Assembly (NCBI GenBank): GCA_029866125.1
Contig: JARWZZ010000001.1
Span: 1-64,000 of the forward strand
DNA length: 64,000 nt
Direction: 5' to 3'
Source: Limnobacter sp.
Lineage (GTDB): Bacteria > Pseudomonadota > Gammaproteobacteria > Burkholderiales > Burkholderiaceae_B
Shown: positions 9,390 to 18,173 of the stretch, one piece after another
How the letters are laid out: every line of letters starts with the position of its first letter
Numbering within the stretch: position 1 is the first letter of the stretch
Translations under genes and position numbers: made by a program
Notes under the pieces: generated by a model
What the model was told of the DNA's origin: nothing
The model's input: only the letters and a program-made list of their open reading frames with translations
The model's database searches: none

Positions 9390-10778
9390 CTAAAGCTTAA
9401 TCACCGCCATCTTGTCTTGGGTCATGTCGTGCATGGTGTACCCAATGCCGCCCGTGCCATAACCTGATTGCCTGCGCCCGGCGAACGGCATCCAGTCCAC
9501 GCGGAATGCGGTGTGGTCGTTGACCATCACTGCAGTGGCATCAATTTCACGCACGCATTTCATGGCGACGTCCAAGCTTTTGGTGAAAACCGCTGCCTGA
9601 AAGGCCACAGGCAGGCTGTTGGCCTCGGCAATGGCGGCATCAATGCTGTCAGTTTCGTACACACAAACCACAGGGCCAAACACTTCTTGCAAGGACACTT
9701 TGGCGTTGCGGGGTGGGTTTAGCAACACGGTGGGCTGGTAGGTGGTTTTGCCCAAACGCTCACCGCCGCACAGCACGCGGGCACCACCGGCAACGGCCTC
9801 GGCCACCCAGCTTTCTACCCGGTCCACTTCGCCCGGGCTAATCAGTGGGCCGCATTGCGTGGTGTCCAAAATGGCATTGCCGGTAATCAACCTTTTGGCG
9901 TCCATGGCAATCATTTGCGCCAGGCCTTCGCCGTGGCCTTTGTGGGCGTAAATGCGTTGCACGCTCACGCACACTTGGCCTGAATGGTAAAAGCCACCTT
10001 TGACCAAGGCGGGCAGCATGGTGGCCAAATCGGCAGAATCATCCACAATGACGGGGGCTACGCCACCATGTTCCAGCGCACAACGCGTGCCAGGGGCCAG
10101 CTTGCTTTTCAGCATCCAACCCACTGCGCCAGACCCAATAAAGCTGAAGAAGTTGACACGCGGGTCAGTGACCATTTTCTCGGCCACATTGCTTTTGCAC
10201 ACCACCAAACGGCACCATTCCTCGGGTAGGCCTGCTTCGTACAAAATATTGACGAAAGTTTGGGCGCTTAAGGGGGTGTAGGTGGCCGGTTTCACCAGCA
10301 CCGGGCAACCCACCGCCACGGCGGGTGCCACTTGGTGAACAATCAGATTCAAGGGGTGATTGAACGCAGATACAGCAACAACCGGGCCGATTGGCTCGCG
10401 GGTGGTAAAGGCAATGCGCCCTGCGCCCGCAGCGGTCAAGTCCATCGGAATTTCAGTGCCGGTGAGGTGCCCTAACTCTTTGATGCACAAGCCCATGCCG
10501 TCAATGGCGCGGGTGACTTCAATGCGGGCATCAATTAGCGGCTTGCCACCTTCATTTGCAATTTGAAAGGCCAACTCGTCAAAGCGGCCCTGCATCAATT
10601 CCCCGGCCTTTTTCAAAATGGCGATGCGCTTGTGGGCAGGCAACCAAGCCTTGCGGTTGCGGAACAATTGATGCGCCTGTGCAAGGTACGCATCCACCGT
10701 TTCCCATTCGGTCAGGGCCACATCCCCTATGGTTTGCAGGTCATAGGGGTTTACAACATCTACACGTGTACCAGTCAT
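9390..10778 (-). CDS. NAD(P)-dependent aldehyde dehydrogenase family protein
   Basis: 462-residue aldehyde dehydrogenase superfamily enzyme that should oxidise an aldehyde to an acid or acyl-CoA. Visible motifs: cofactor region VSAFNHPLNLIVHQVAPAVA, general-base Glu in LEHGG, catalytic Cys in GQVCVSVQRI, and the C-terminal GIGYTMHDMTQDKMAVI. The sequence resembles the lactaldehyde/phosphonoacetaldehyde/succinate-semialdehyde-type clade, but the substrate cannot be read from it. Start ATG at 10778 overlaps the stop of the upstream thiamine-diphosphate enzyme in an ATGA; the longer TTG ORF is less likely. The coupling suggests that it acts on a product of, or in the same pathway as, the upstream synthase. 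Confidence 0.88.
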   Translation of the reverse strand: MTGTRVDVVNPYDLQTIGDVALTEWETVDAYLAQAHQLFRNRKAWLPAHKRIAILKKAGELMQGRFDELAFQIANEGGKPLIDARIEVTRAIDGMGLCIKELGHLTGTEIPMDLTAAGAGRIAFTTREPIGPVVAVSAFNHPLNLIVHQVAPAVAVGCPVLVKPATYTPLSAQTFVNILYEAGLPEEWCRLVVCKSNVAEKMVTDPRVNFFSFIGSGAVGWMLKSKLAPGTRCALEHGGVAPVIVDDSADLATMLPALVKGGFYHSGQVCVSVQRIYAHKGHGEGLAQMIAMDAKRLITGNAILDTTQCGPLISPGEVDRVESWVAEAVAGGARVLCGGERLGKTTYQPTVLLNPPRNAKVSLQEVFGPVVCVYETDSIDAAIAEANSLPVAFQAAVFTKSLDVAMKCVREIDATAVMVNDHTAFRVDWMPFAGRRQSGYGTGGIGYTMHDMTQDKMAVIKL

Positions 10779-12448
10779 AGCAAGCAAGCCTTTGCAGCCA
10801 ATTCGTCAATCAAAACCCGTTTGTTTTCAGAGTAATCCACGGGCACGTCAATGACATGCACACCACCCGCCTTGAACGCTTTGTCAAAGGTGGGAATCAG
10901 TTGTGCAGCACTTTCAATCCGGTGTCCAGTTGCACCATAAGCCTCGGCGTATTTTACAAAATCTGGGTTGCCAAATTCCAAGCCCCAGTCTGGGAAGCCA
11001 CCGTGCTCTTGCTTCCAGCGGATCATGCCGTAGGAACTGTCGTTCAGAATGGTTACCACCAGGTTCATTTTCATACGCACAGCCGTTTCAAGCTCTTGGC
11101 TGTTCATCATGAAGCCACCGTCACCACAAATGGCCATGACGCGGCGGTCTGGGTACAACATGGCGGCCATCATGGCCGAGGGCAAACCAGCGCCCATGGT
11201 GGCCAAGGCGTTGTCCAACAGCACGGTGTTGGGCTCATAGGCTTTGTAATTGCGGGCGTACCACAGTTTGTAAATGCCGTTGTCCAGCGCGATGATGTCT
11301 TTCGCACCCATGACTTTGCGGGTGTCGGCCACCAATCGCTGTGGAATGATCGGGAAGCGCGCATCGTCTGCGCCTTCTTTGATGTGCAGCTCCACTTCGT
11401 CCCGGCAACGGTAGAAGTAAGAAAAGTCGTTTTCCAGCTTGCGGCCAATTTTTTGGGTCAGGCGCTGGATGGAGCGGGCCACATCACCAATCACCTCGAG
11501 TTGCGGGAAATACACCTGATCCACTTGCGCGGATTTGTAGTTGATGTGAATGACCTTTTTGCCGCCAATTTTCATGAAGAACGGTGGCTTCTCGACCACA
11601 TCGTGGCCGACGTTGATGATGAGGTCAGCACGCTCAATCGCGCAGTGCAGGTAATCGCCATCAGACAGGGCGGCTGTGCCCAAAAAGTGTGGGGAACCTT
11701 CGTCCACCACGCCTTTGCCCATTTGTGTGTTGAAGAACGGAATGCCCGTGGTTTCAATAAACTCGGACAAAGCAAGGCGGGCCTGCCTGCGGTTGGAGCC
11801 CGCGCCCAACAACACCAAGGGCATGCGTGAGCCACGGATCATGCTGACCGCTTCGTTCAAAATGGTGTCGTCCGCCACGGCGTAATGGCGCTCGTTGCGG
11901 GGAATCAGCGCAGCGTCTGCAGGCTCGGCGGCGATGTCCTCAGGCAACTCCAGCAGCACCGCGCCGGGGCGCTCTTCTTCAGCCAACCTAAATGCCTCGC
12001 GCACAATCGATGGAATGTTGTTGCCGTGGACGATCTGCTTGCTCATTTTGCAGATGGGTTGAAACAGGCCGACCACGTCGATAATCTGAAACTGGCCTTG
12101 CTTGGACTTTTTAATGGGCTTTTGGCCGGTGATCATGATCAGGGGGAATGCACCCAAATGCGCATACGCAGCGGGTGTGGCAAAGTTGGTTGCACCGGGC
12201 CCCAGTGTGGCCATGCAAATGCCCGCCTTACCCGTGAGGCGACCGTAAGTGGCAGCCATAAAAGCTGCGCCTTGCTCGTGGCGGGTTAGCACCAATTGGA
12301 TGGAGGACGTGCGCAGGGACTCCAGCATGTCGAGGTTTTCTTCGCCGGGCACTGCAAAAATGTGTTTGACGCCCTCGGCCTCAAGGGCTCTGACAAACAG
12401 GTCCGAGGCCTTTTGGCCACTGGGTTGATCGCTGTGACTTGACGACAT
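10775..12448 (-). CDS. Acetolactate synthase-like thiamine-diphosphate enzyme
   Basis: 557-residue enzyme of the acetohydroxyacid synthase/pyruvate-decarboxylase superfamily. The N-terminal PYR domain has the catalytic Glu in FAVPGEENLDML and the LGPGATNFATPAAYA motif. The central domain follows, and the C-terminal PP domain has the TPP/Mg motif GDGGFMMNSQELETAVRMKMNLVVTILNDSSYG. No regulatory-subunit gene (ilvN) lies beside it, so it is more like catabolic acetolactate synthases than IlvB. It is first in a two-gene operon with an aldehyde dehydrogenase (ATGA overlap). Acetolactate synthase is the likely annotation, but another 2-oxoacid carboligase is possible. Confidence 0.85.
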   Translation of the reverse strand: MSSSHSDQPSGQKASDLFVRALEAEGVKHIFAVPGEENLDMLESLRTSSIQLVLTRHEQGAAFMAATYGRLTGKAGICMATLGPGATNFATPAAYAHLGAFPLIMITGQKPIKKSKQGQFQIIDVVGLFQPICKMSKQIVHGNNIPSIVREAFRLAEEERPGAVLLELPEDIAAEPADAALIPRNERHYAVADDTILNEAVSMIRGSRMPLVLLGAGSNRRQARLALSEFIETTGIPFFNTQMGKGVVDEGSPHFLGTAALSDGDYLHCAIERADLIINVGHDVVEKPPFFMKIGGKKVIHINYKSAQVDQVYFPQLEVIGDVARSIQRLTQKIGRKLENDFSYFYRCRDEVELHIKEGADDARFPIIPQRLVADTRKVMGAKDIIALDNGIYKLWYARNYKAYEPNTVLLDNALATMGAGLPSAMMAAMLYPDRRVMAICGDGGFMMNSQELETAVRMKMNLVVTILNDSSYGMIRWKQEHGGFPDWGLEFGNPDFVKYAEAYGATGHRIESAAQLIPTFDKAFKAGGVHVIDVPVDYSENKRVLIDELAAKACLL

Positions 12449-12624
12449 TGCATTACTCCAAGAATAAACAGAAATGAATTAGAAAAATACGGGGTAATAC
12501 AGGAGAAAAAATTCAGGTGATGCGTTGAATCGGAGGTGAGTTTATTTCACGTTCCTCAATATGAATACTCACATCCGGCGTGATTTTGATCAAGCAAAAT
12601 ACTTGTTCTGGGAATAAAATTTAA

Positions 12625-13035
12625 CTATTGAGCCTCGGGGGTACCCGTGTCCAAAGTGCCTGTTTTTAAACCGACGCGGGCCTGTTGGGCCAAGGACTCG
12701 TACCGGCTTCGGAAGGCGTCCAGCGTCTCCTCATCCAACTCTTCCAAATCCAACAAAACATTGTGTGCCCCCTGAGTGGCTCGGATTAGCTCATCCAGTT
12801 TGATTTGAATGGCTTCGGTGTCGCGGTTTTGGGTGTTCTGAATCAAAAAAACCATCAAAAAGGTGATGATGGTGGTGCCCGTATTGATGACCAATTGCCA
12901 AGTGTCGCTGAAGTTGAAAAGCGGCCCTGTGACAATCCAGATGAATATGATCATCACCGCAACAAAGAATGTCCTTGGGCGGCCACAAAAGCGGGAAGCT
13001 GTTTTGGCAAATTGAGTGTACCCGTTTCGAATCAT
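12625..13035 (-). CDS. Low-affinity iron permease family membrane protein
   Basis: 136 residues with two membrane helices (about 23-43 and 49-69), then a cytoplasmic helical tail (VFLIQNTQNRDTEAIQIKLDELIRATQGAHN). This WQLVINTGTTIITFLMVFLIQNTQNRD core is typical of proteins annotated as low-affinity iron permease (Pfam family named after yeast Fet4). Iron transport in bacteria is not established. Start ATG at 13035 has AAGGAA nine bases upstream; the adjacent TTG is less likely. It stands alone, with 175 bp of unremarkable sequence before the next minus-strand gene. Confidence 0.8.
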   Translation of the reverse strand: MIRNGYTQFAKTASRFCGRPRTFFVAVMIIFIWIVTGPLFNFSDTWQLVINTGTTIITFLMVFLIQNTQNRDTEAIQIKLDELIRATQGAHNVLLDLEELDEETLDAFRSRYESLAQQARVGLKTGTLDTGTPEAQ

Positions 13036-13152
13036 CAAGATTTTTCCTTTTCACCAGTGAAACACTAGGGTATCACTCGACAGGGCGAAGGTTTTGATTG
13101 GTTCCCATCACGGACTTATGCTTCTAAGCTCTAAAACTTCGGAATGTGGCAT

Positions 13153-13731
13153 ATGGCAATTGATATTGACTACGATTTTCTGGCTTCACTTGAAGGAAGT
13201 TGTCGCCTTGAGGGATATGTACCAGACCCAGACAACAGTGGAAGCGGCGTAACTGTGGCGACCGGCTTTGATCTTGGGGCTAGAAATACATATGACATGG
13301 AAAGGCTTGGTATCAACGGCGAATTACTCACAAAACTAAAACCATACCTAGGTCTTAAAGGCAAACCAGCACTGGATAAATTGGGAAGTACTCCGTTATC
13401 CATCAACGACACCGAATGCCTGTTTATCAACAAAGCAGTGAAAGCTCACTTTACGGCGCAACTGACGTCTAAGTATGACAATGCGATAGGGTCAGGCAAG
13501 CCAACTTTTGACTCACTCCCCAAGCAAGCTCAAACTGTGATTGCTTCAGTGTCGTATCAATACGGCATAAATATCGATCAAAAGACCCCTAAATTTTGGG
13601 AAGCTGTAACCTCTCAGGACTGGACTAAAACTGTAGAGATTCTGGAAAATTTTGGGGATCGATACAAAACTAGGCGCAAGAAAGAAGCAGAGCGATTGAA
13701 AGAAATCATAACCACATCAGTTAAGCCATGA
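13153..13731 (+). CDS. Pesticin-type (T4-lysozyme-like) muramidase, probable toxin
   Basis: 192-residue protein whose N-terminal half carries the pesticin/T4-lysozyme-like muramidase signature: SLEGSCRLEGYVP, then SGVTVATGFDLG. Counting from ATG at 13153, the likely catalytic residues are Glu14, Thr34 and Asp40. Muramidases of this fold cut the MurNAc-GlcNAc bond of peptidoglycan. There is no signal peptide or membrane helix, so delivery by a secretion system, or by lysis, is implied. ATG at 13153 has GGA nine bases upstream; ATG at 13144 is possible. The stop overlaps the start of a lipoprotein gene (ATGA). The two genes are visibly AT-richer than their neighbours (22 G+C of 60 at 13321-13380), suggesting recent acquisition. 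Confidence 0.8.
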   Translation: MAIDIDYDFLASLEGSCRLEGYVPDPDNSGSGVTVATGFDLGARNTYDMERLGINGELLTKLKPYLGLKGKPALDKLGSTPLSINDTECLFINKAVKAHFTAQLTSKYDNAIGSGKPTFDSLPKQAQTVIASVSYQYGINIDQKTPKFWEAVTSQDWTKTVEILENFGDRYKTRRKKEAERLKEIITTSVKP

Positions 13732-14384
13732 ATTTCAATACCGTATGTCTACCGATTACCTTGGCGGTTTTGCAAGCTTGCACCCTTGCAAATACAGACC
13801 CTGAGAAGTCCTCCTTATATTCCGAACAGCAAAATCAAGAATTTATAAAGCCGCGTGATGTGCTGAAATTTGCATCGGGTGAGGTTGTAAGTGATTGCAA
13901 GGGCTATTTGAAACTGAGTCCTCAGCAGGCAGTTTCTGAGGAATACAGCAACAAAATCAACGCCAAGCAATATTTGGTTTGCGACCTTTTCGGCGCCTAT
14001 GGACCCAATTCAATCCTGCCATCAGAACCAGGATTCGACCCTGAGTTAGGCCAAGAAATTTGCAAGGAGCTGAACTTACTGAGCTTCGAACATTCCCTTC
14101 GGCCTATGCTAGATGGCAATCCAATCACCTTGAAAGATGTGTTTAAAGCCGATGCTATACCTAACGGCACCGAATGCAAGGTAGACACGAAAGACAGAAG
14201 CTTCACGATCCGAGTCGTTTTGAAGGATACAAGTCCTAAGGGGGAAGTTCGATTCCTCGCCACGGTATGCGATGAAATTAAAGATGGCAATTATCAAGAC
14301 TACCAATCCATCTGGATTTACCGATCTGATAGCAACAAAAAACCCGGCATGAAAGCCGGGTCTTTGTATTTACCAACTCAATGA
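13728..14384 (+). CDS. Putative lipoprotein, candidate immunity protein for the muramidase
   Basis: 218 residues, unrecognised. The N-terminus (MNFNTVCLPITLAVLQAC) has a short hydrophobic stretch ending in a lipobox-like LQAC, so the mature protein would begin at Cys18 and be membrane-tethered in the periplasm. The remainder is hydrophilic, with four further cysteines that could form disulfides. It overlaps the muramidase stop codon as ATGA, so the two are translated together. A periplasmic lipoprotein next to a peptidoglycan-cutting enzyme is the pattern of effector/immunity pairs; that role is inference. The end of the gene contains a terminator hairpin and a 12-bp triplicated repeat. Confidence 0.7.
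   Translation: MNFNTVCLPITLAVLQACTLANTDPEKSSLYSEQQNQEFIKPRDVLKFASGEVVSDCKGYLKLSPQQAVSEEYSNKINAKQYLVCDLFGAYGPNSILPSEPGFDPELGQEICKELNLLSFEHSLRPMLDGNPITLKDVFKADAIPNGTECKVDTKDRSFTIRVVLKDTSPKGEVRFLATVCDEIKDGNYQDYQSIWIYRSDSNKKPGMKAGSLYLPTQ
14336..14365. terminator. Bidirectional hairpin terminator inside the lipoprotein gene end
   Basis: ACCCGGC (14342-14348) pairs exactly with GCCGGGT (14355-14361) around a six-base loop. Six A residues flank it on the left (U-run for minus-strand transcripts) and CTTTGTATTT follows on the right. It probably ends the minus-strand acyl-CoA dehydrogenase message as well as the plus-strand cassette, yet it lies within the last codons of the plus-strand gene. Confidence 0.8.
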
Positions 14385-14409
14385 TCAACTCAATGATCAA
14401 CTCAATGAT
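14374..14409. repeat. Three tandem copies of a 12-bp repeat across the lipoprotein stop codon
   Basis: CAACTCAATGAT occurs three times in a row without mismatch. The first copy contains the TGA stop codon (14382-14384) of the lipoprotein gene, so slippage would change only the untranslated tail. Confidence 0.9.
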
Positions 14410-14450
14410 TTAAAAAATGAGCGGGCGATTTTGCTTATGGCAATGATTGC

Positions 14451-16256
14451 TTAAAAGTTTGCAACCGCCATTTCTGTCACGGCCTGGTAGCCGTTGACAA
14501 TGCTGTCTTTCATGCCGGGCACTCGAGACAAGGAATGGTCGGCAAAGAAGCGTGCAGTCAAAATCTTATCGCTGTAGAAGTTGTCAGTTTCCCCCGCCTT
14601 GATTTTGCTTTCTGCTGCCAACAACGCGCGGGCCATTTGCCATCCACCCACGGTTGTACCCGCCAACATCAGGTAAGGGACTGAACCTGCAAACACAGCA
14701 TTCGGATTGCCCTTCATGTTGTCGCACACCCACTGGGCCACTTCCAGCATTGAAAGCCGTGCTGCGTCCAAGCGCAAAGCCACTGCCTTGGCGTGGGCAG
14801 AGCCCGATTCATTGAGCTGGGCGACGGTGCGGCTCATTTCACCAGCCAAGGCTTTTACCACTGCACCGCCATCACGGGAGGTTTTGCGACCGACCAAGTC
14901 GTTGGCCTGAATGGCAGTTGTGCCTTCGTAGATGGTCAAAATTTTGGCATCGCGGTAATGTTGCGCAGCGCCAGTCTCTTCGATGAAGCCCATGCCGCCG
15001 TGCACTTGCACGCCAGTGGAGGTCACATCGATGGACATTTCTGTGGAATAACCTTTCACCAGCGGCACCAGGAATTCATACACAGCTGCGTTTTGCTTGC
15101 GCGTGGCTTCATCTGGGTGGTGGTGGGCTGCGTCGTAAGCTGCACCGGCAACACACGCCATTGCACGTGATGCTTCAACCTGTGAACGCATGCTCATCAA
15201 CATGCGTTTTACATCCGGGTGGTGAATAATGGCAACCGCTTCGTTGGCGGACCCATCCACAGGGCGGGACTGTACGCGGTCTTTTGCGTACTGCACTGCA
15301 CGCTGGTAAGCGCGTTCAGCCAGGCCGATACCCTGCACGCCCACTTGGAAACGGGCTGCATTCATCATCACAAACATGTACTGCAGGCCTTTGTTTTCTT
15401 CACCAATCAGGTAACCGATTGCGCCCTTGCCCACTTCGCCTTTGTCATCGCCGTATTGCAGCACCGCCGTCGGGCTGGCCTTAATGCCCAGCTTGTGCTC
15501 GATGGACACACAGAACACGTCGTTGCGCTTACCCAGCGACCCATCACCGTTGACCATAAACTTAGGCACCACAAACAGGCTGATGCCCTTCACGCCTTCA
15601 GGCGCATCGGGTGTGCGAGCCAACACGAGGTGGACGATGTTCTCGGCCATGTCGTGTTCACCATAGGTGATGTAAATTTTTGTACCAAAAACCCGGTATG
15701 TGCCATCGCCTTGCGGAACAGCTTTGGAGCGGACCATTGAAAGGTCTGAACCGGCCTGAGGCTCGGTCAGGTTCATGGTGCCAGTCCATTCGCCAGAAAT
15801 CATTTTGGGAATGTAAGTCTCTTTTTGCTCTTGCGTACCAGCTACCAACATGGCCTCAATGGCGCCGTCAGTCAGCAGTGGGCACAGTGCAAAACTCAGG
15901 TTTGCACCGTTGACCATTTCCATGCACGGTGTAGCAACCAGCTTGGGCAGCCCTTGACCACCAAACTCGGTGGGGTGCTGCAAACCCTGCCAACCGCCTT
16001 CAGCAAATTGCTTGAAAGCTTCTTTGAAACCGGTGGCAGTCGTTACTGTGCCGTTGTTGTACTTGCTGTGTTCGACGTCACCCGTCCAGTTCAGTGGGGA
16101 CACCACTTCGCTGGTGAATTTGGCATTCTCGTTCAACACCGCTTCTACAGTTTCTTCAGTTGCGTCGTCGCAGTTGGGCAACTGCGCTACCTGCTCCAAG
16201 CCTGCCAATTCCTTCAACACAAACATCATGTCTTTGACGGGTGCGTTATAACTCAT
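14451..16256 (-). CDS. Acyl-CoA dehydrogenase (with C-terminal AcylCoA_DH_C-type domain)
   Basis: 601-residue flavoenzyme that introduces the alpha-beta double bond into acyl-CoA and passes electrons to ETF. Its length, and the extra C-terminal domain after residue 470, mark the long acyl-CoA dehydrogenase class common in proteobacteria. Motifs include MNLTEPQAGSDLSMVRSKAVP (FAD/substrate loop), YITYGEHDM, and the GGMGFIEETGAAQHYRDAKILTIYEGTTAIQ signature. ATG has AGGGAG seven bases upstream. It lies after etfA on the same strand, but an efficient terminator separates them, so it likely has its own promoter. Its substrate chain length is not evident. Confidence 0.93.
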   Translation of the reverse strand: MSYNAPVKDMMFVLKELAGLEQVAQLPNCDDATEETVEAVLNENAKFTSEVVSPLNWTGDVEHSKYNNGTVTTATGFKEAFKQFAEGGWQGLQHPTEFGGQGLPKLVATPCMEMVNGANLSFALCPLLTDGAIEAMLVAGTQEQKETYIPKMISGEWTGTMNLTEPQAGSDLSMVRSKAVPQGDGTYRVFGTKIYITYGEHDMAENIVHLVLARTPDAPEGVKGISLFVVPKFMVNGDGSLGKRNDVFCVSIEHKLGIKASPTAVLQYGDDKGEVGKGAIGYLIGEENKGLQYMFVMMNAARFQVGVQGIGLAERAYQRAVQYAKDRVQSRPVDGSANEAVAIIHHPDVKRMLMSMRSQVEASRAMACVAGAAYDAAHHHPDEATRKQNAAVYEFLVPLVKGYSTEMSIDVTSTGVQVHGGMGFIEETGAAQHYRDAKILTIYEGTTAIQANDLVGRKTSRDGGAVVKALAGEMSRTVAQLNESGSAHAKAVALRLDAARLSMLEVAQWVCDNMKGNPNAVFAGSVPYLMLAGTTVGGWQMARALLAAESKIKAGETDNFYSDKILTARFFADHSLSRVPGMKDSIVNGYQAVTEMAVANF

Positions 16257-16301
16257 GTCAATCTCCCTGTACTACTCGATTTGATTATTGAATTTCGCAA
16301 A

Positions 16302-16337
16302 AAAGCCCCCTGCTCATTGAGTAAGCGTGGGGGCTTT
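16302..16337 (-). terminator. Rho-independent terminator after etfA
   Basis: AAAGCCCCC (16302-16310) and GGGGGCTTT (16329-16337) form a nine-pair stem with an 18-base loop, followed on the minus strand by a U-run. It lies between etfA and the acyl-CoA dehydrogenase gene. Confidence 0.88.
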
Positions 16338-16380
16338 GTATGTCTGTAAAGCTTGGCTGCCGCCAAACTTCGTTGCCGAA

Positions 16381-17310
16381 TTACAGCTTTTCTACAAGCT
16401 GCGGCACCACGTCAAACAAATCGCCCACCAGACCGTAATCTGCCACACCAAAAATGGGGGCTTCGGGGTCTTTGTTCACGGCCACGATCACTTTGCTGTC
16501 TTTCATACCGGCCAAGTGCTGAATCGCACCCGAGATACCGAAAGCCATGTATAGCTGCGGGGCAACAATTTTGCCTGTTTGGCCCACTTGCCAGTCGTTG
16601 GGTGCGTAGCCAGCGTCCACGGCTGCGCGTGATGCGCCAATGGCTGCGTTCAGCTTGTCAGCCAGAGGATTCAACACTGAGAAGTTTTCTGCAGAGCCCA
16701 TGCCACGACCACCGGAAATCACGATGCCAGCCGCTGTCAGTTCTGGACGATCTGACTTGGCCACTTCGCGAGCCACAAATGTGGATTTACCGCTGTCAGC
16801 CACGCCAGACAAGTTTTCAATGGCGGCTGAGCCACCTTCAGCAGCCACACCGTCAAACGCTGTGGTACGAACAGTGATGACTTTGATGCTGTCAGAAGAC
16901 TGCACAGTTGCAATCACGTTGCCGGCATAAATGGGGCGTGTGAAAGTGTCTGCACTGACCACTGAAATAATGTCGGAAATTTGAGCCACGTCCAGCAATG
17001 CAGCCACGCGGGGCAATACGTTTTTGCCCACGCTGGTTGACGGTGCCAAAATATGGCTGTAGTTGCTGGCGATGCCCAAAATTTGTGTGGCTACGTTTTC
17101 TGCCAACTGGTCAGTCAGTGATGGGGAGTCTGCCACCAACACTTTGGCCACGCCTGCGGCTTTTGCTGCGGCTGCTGCGGCTGCGGCACAACCACTGCCA
17201 GTAACCAACACATGGATGTCTCCACCAATTTTCTGCGCTGCGGCAATCGCGTTCAACGTTGCTGGCTTGATGGATTGATTGTCGTGTTCTGCAAGAATGA
17301 GTACGGACAT
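16381..17310 (-). CDS. etfA: Electron transfer flavoprotein alpha subunit
   Basis: Binds the FAD of the ETF heterodimer, which takes electrons from acyl-CoA and other dehydrogenases and passes them to ETF:ubiquinone oxidoreductase. The 309 residues have an N-terminal domain (SVLILAEHDNQSIKPATLNAI) and a C-terminal FAD domain with ISGGRGMGSAENF, GQTGKIVAPQLYMAFGISGAIQH and VAVNKDPEAPIF. It lies 25 bp after etfB in the same operon. Nothing unusual is seen. Confidence 0.97.
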   Translation of the reverse strand: MSVLILAEHDNQSIKPATLNAIAAAQKIGGDIHVLVTGSGCAAAAAAAAKAAGVAKVLVADSPSLTDQLAENVATQILGIASNYSHILAPSTSVGKNVLPRVAALLDVAQISDIISVVSADTFTRPIYAGNVIATVQSSDSIKVITVRTTAFDGVAAEGGSAAIENLSGVADSGKSTFVAREVAKSDRPELTAAGIVISGGRGMGSAENFSVLNPLADKLNAAIGASRAAVDAGYAPNDWQVGQTGKIVAPQLYMAFGISGAIQHLAGMKDSKVIVAVNKDPEAPIFGVADYGLVGDLFDVVPQLVEKL

Positions 17311-17335
17311 GTTGTTTCTCCTTCGGTCCTTGGCC

Positions 17336-18085
17336 TTAAACTACTTTGGCTTCGTTTTTCAATTTGTTGATGAGTGTCTCTACGTCTGGCACGGTGATAC
17401 CGGCTGAACGTGTGGGAGGGTCACTTACTTTCAACATTTTGATGCGAGGGGAAACATCGACGCCCAAGTCTTCTGGCTTGACGGTGTCGATGGGCTTTTT
17501 CTTGGCCTTCATGATGTTGGGCAGAGTCACATAGCGTGGCTCGTTCAAGCGCAAATCCGTTGTTACAACGGCTGGCAGTGACAAGGCCACTGTTTCCAAA
17601 CCGCCATCCACTTCACGGGTGACGTTGACTTTGCCGTCTGCAACAACCACTTTGGATGCAAATGTGCCTTGGCCCAAATTGGCCAATGCAGCCAACATTT
17701 GACCTGTCTGGTTGCAATCATCGTCAATCGCCTGCTTGCCCAGAATAACCAGGTCAATGCCTTCTTTGGCAATCAAGGCCTTCAAAATTTTAGCCACAGC
17801 CAAAGGCTGCAACTCGGCATCCGTTTCTACCAAAATACCGCGATCTGAGCCAATGGCTGCGGCAGTGCGCAGTGTTTCTTGGCAGGCCGTGGGGCCGCAA
17901 GACACAGCAATCACTTCGGTGGCAACGCCCGCTTCTTTCAAACGCACCGCTTCTTCAACAGCGATTTCGTCAAAAGGGTTCATGGACATTTTTACGTTAG
18001 CGATATCCACACCCGTGCCGTCGCTTTTGCAGCGTACTTTCACGTTGTAATCAACCACTCGTTTTACGGCAACTAGGATTTTCAT
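17336..18085 (-). CDS. etfB: Electron transfer flavoprotein beta subunit
   Basis: Partner of EtfA in the electron-transfer flavoprotein; binds AMP and contacts client dehydrogenases. The 249 residues begin [18 protein letters not shown] and include the [18 protein letters not shown] recognition region and the C-terminal AGI-type loop. The longest ORF starts eight codons earlier, but the family N-terminus and AGGGGA eight bases upstream support ATG at 18085. First gene of etfBA, preceded by a region with a dyad and a direct repeat. Confidence 0.97.
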   Translation of the reverse strand: MKILVAVKRVVDYNVKVRCKSDGTGVDIANVKMSMNPFDEIAVEEAVRLKEAGVATEVIAVSCGPTACQETLRTAAAIGSDRGILVETDAELQPLAVAKILKALIAKEGIDLVILGKQAIDDDCNQTGQMLAALANLGQGTFASKVVVADGKVNVTREVDGGLETVALSLPAVVTTDLRLNEPRYVTLPNIMKAKKKPIDTVKPEDLGVDVSPRIKMLKVSDPPTRSAGITVPDVETLINKLKNEAKVV

Positions 18086-18124
18086 TGAACTGATCCCCTG
18101 ATTAATCAATCGGTCTCTAAATTA

Positions 18125-18173
18125 TACAAACGAATTTCTACAAACGAATTTTATAAAAACGCACGATCGTTCG
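18125..18173 (-). promoter_or_regulatory. Candidate operator region upstream of etfB
   Basis: TACAAACGAATTT occurs twice in direct orientation (18125-18137 and 18139-18151), followed by an imperfect dyad CGCACGATCGTTCG (18160-18173) centred on ACGATCGT. This lies 40-90 bp before etfB. A TetR-type fatty-acid-responsive regulator would be a reasonable owner in betaproteobacteria, but none is encoded here. The assignment is inference. Confidence 0.35.

Noticed and set aside
10856-11830. 324-codon open frame antisense to the acetolactate synthase-like gene
   Set aside because: Shadow frame; the minus-strand gene has full family motifs.
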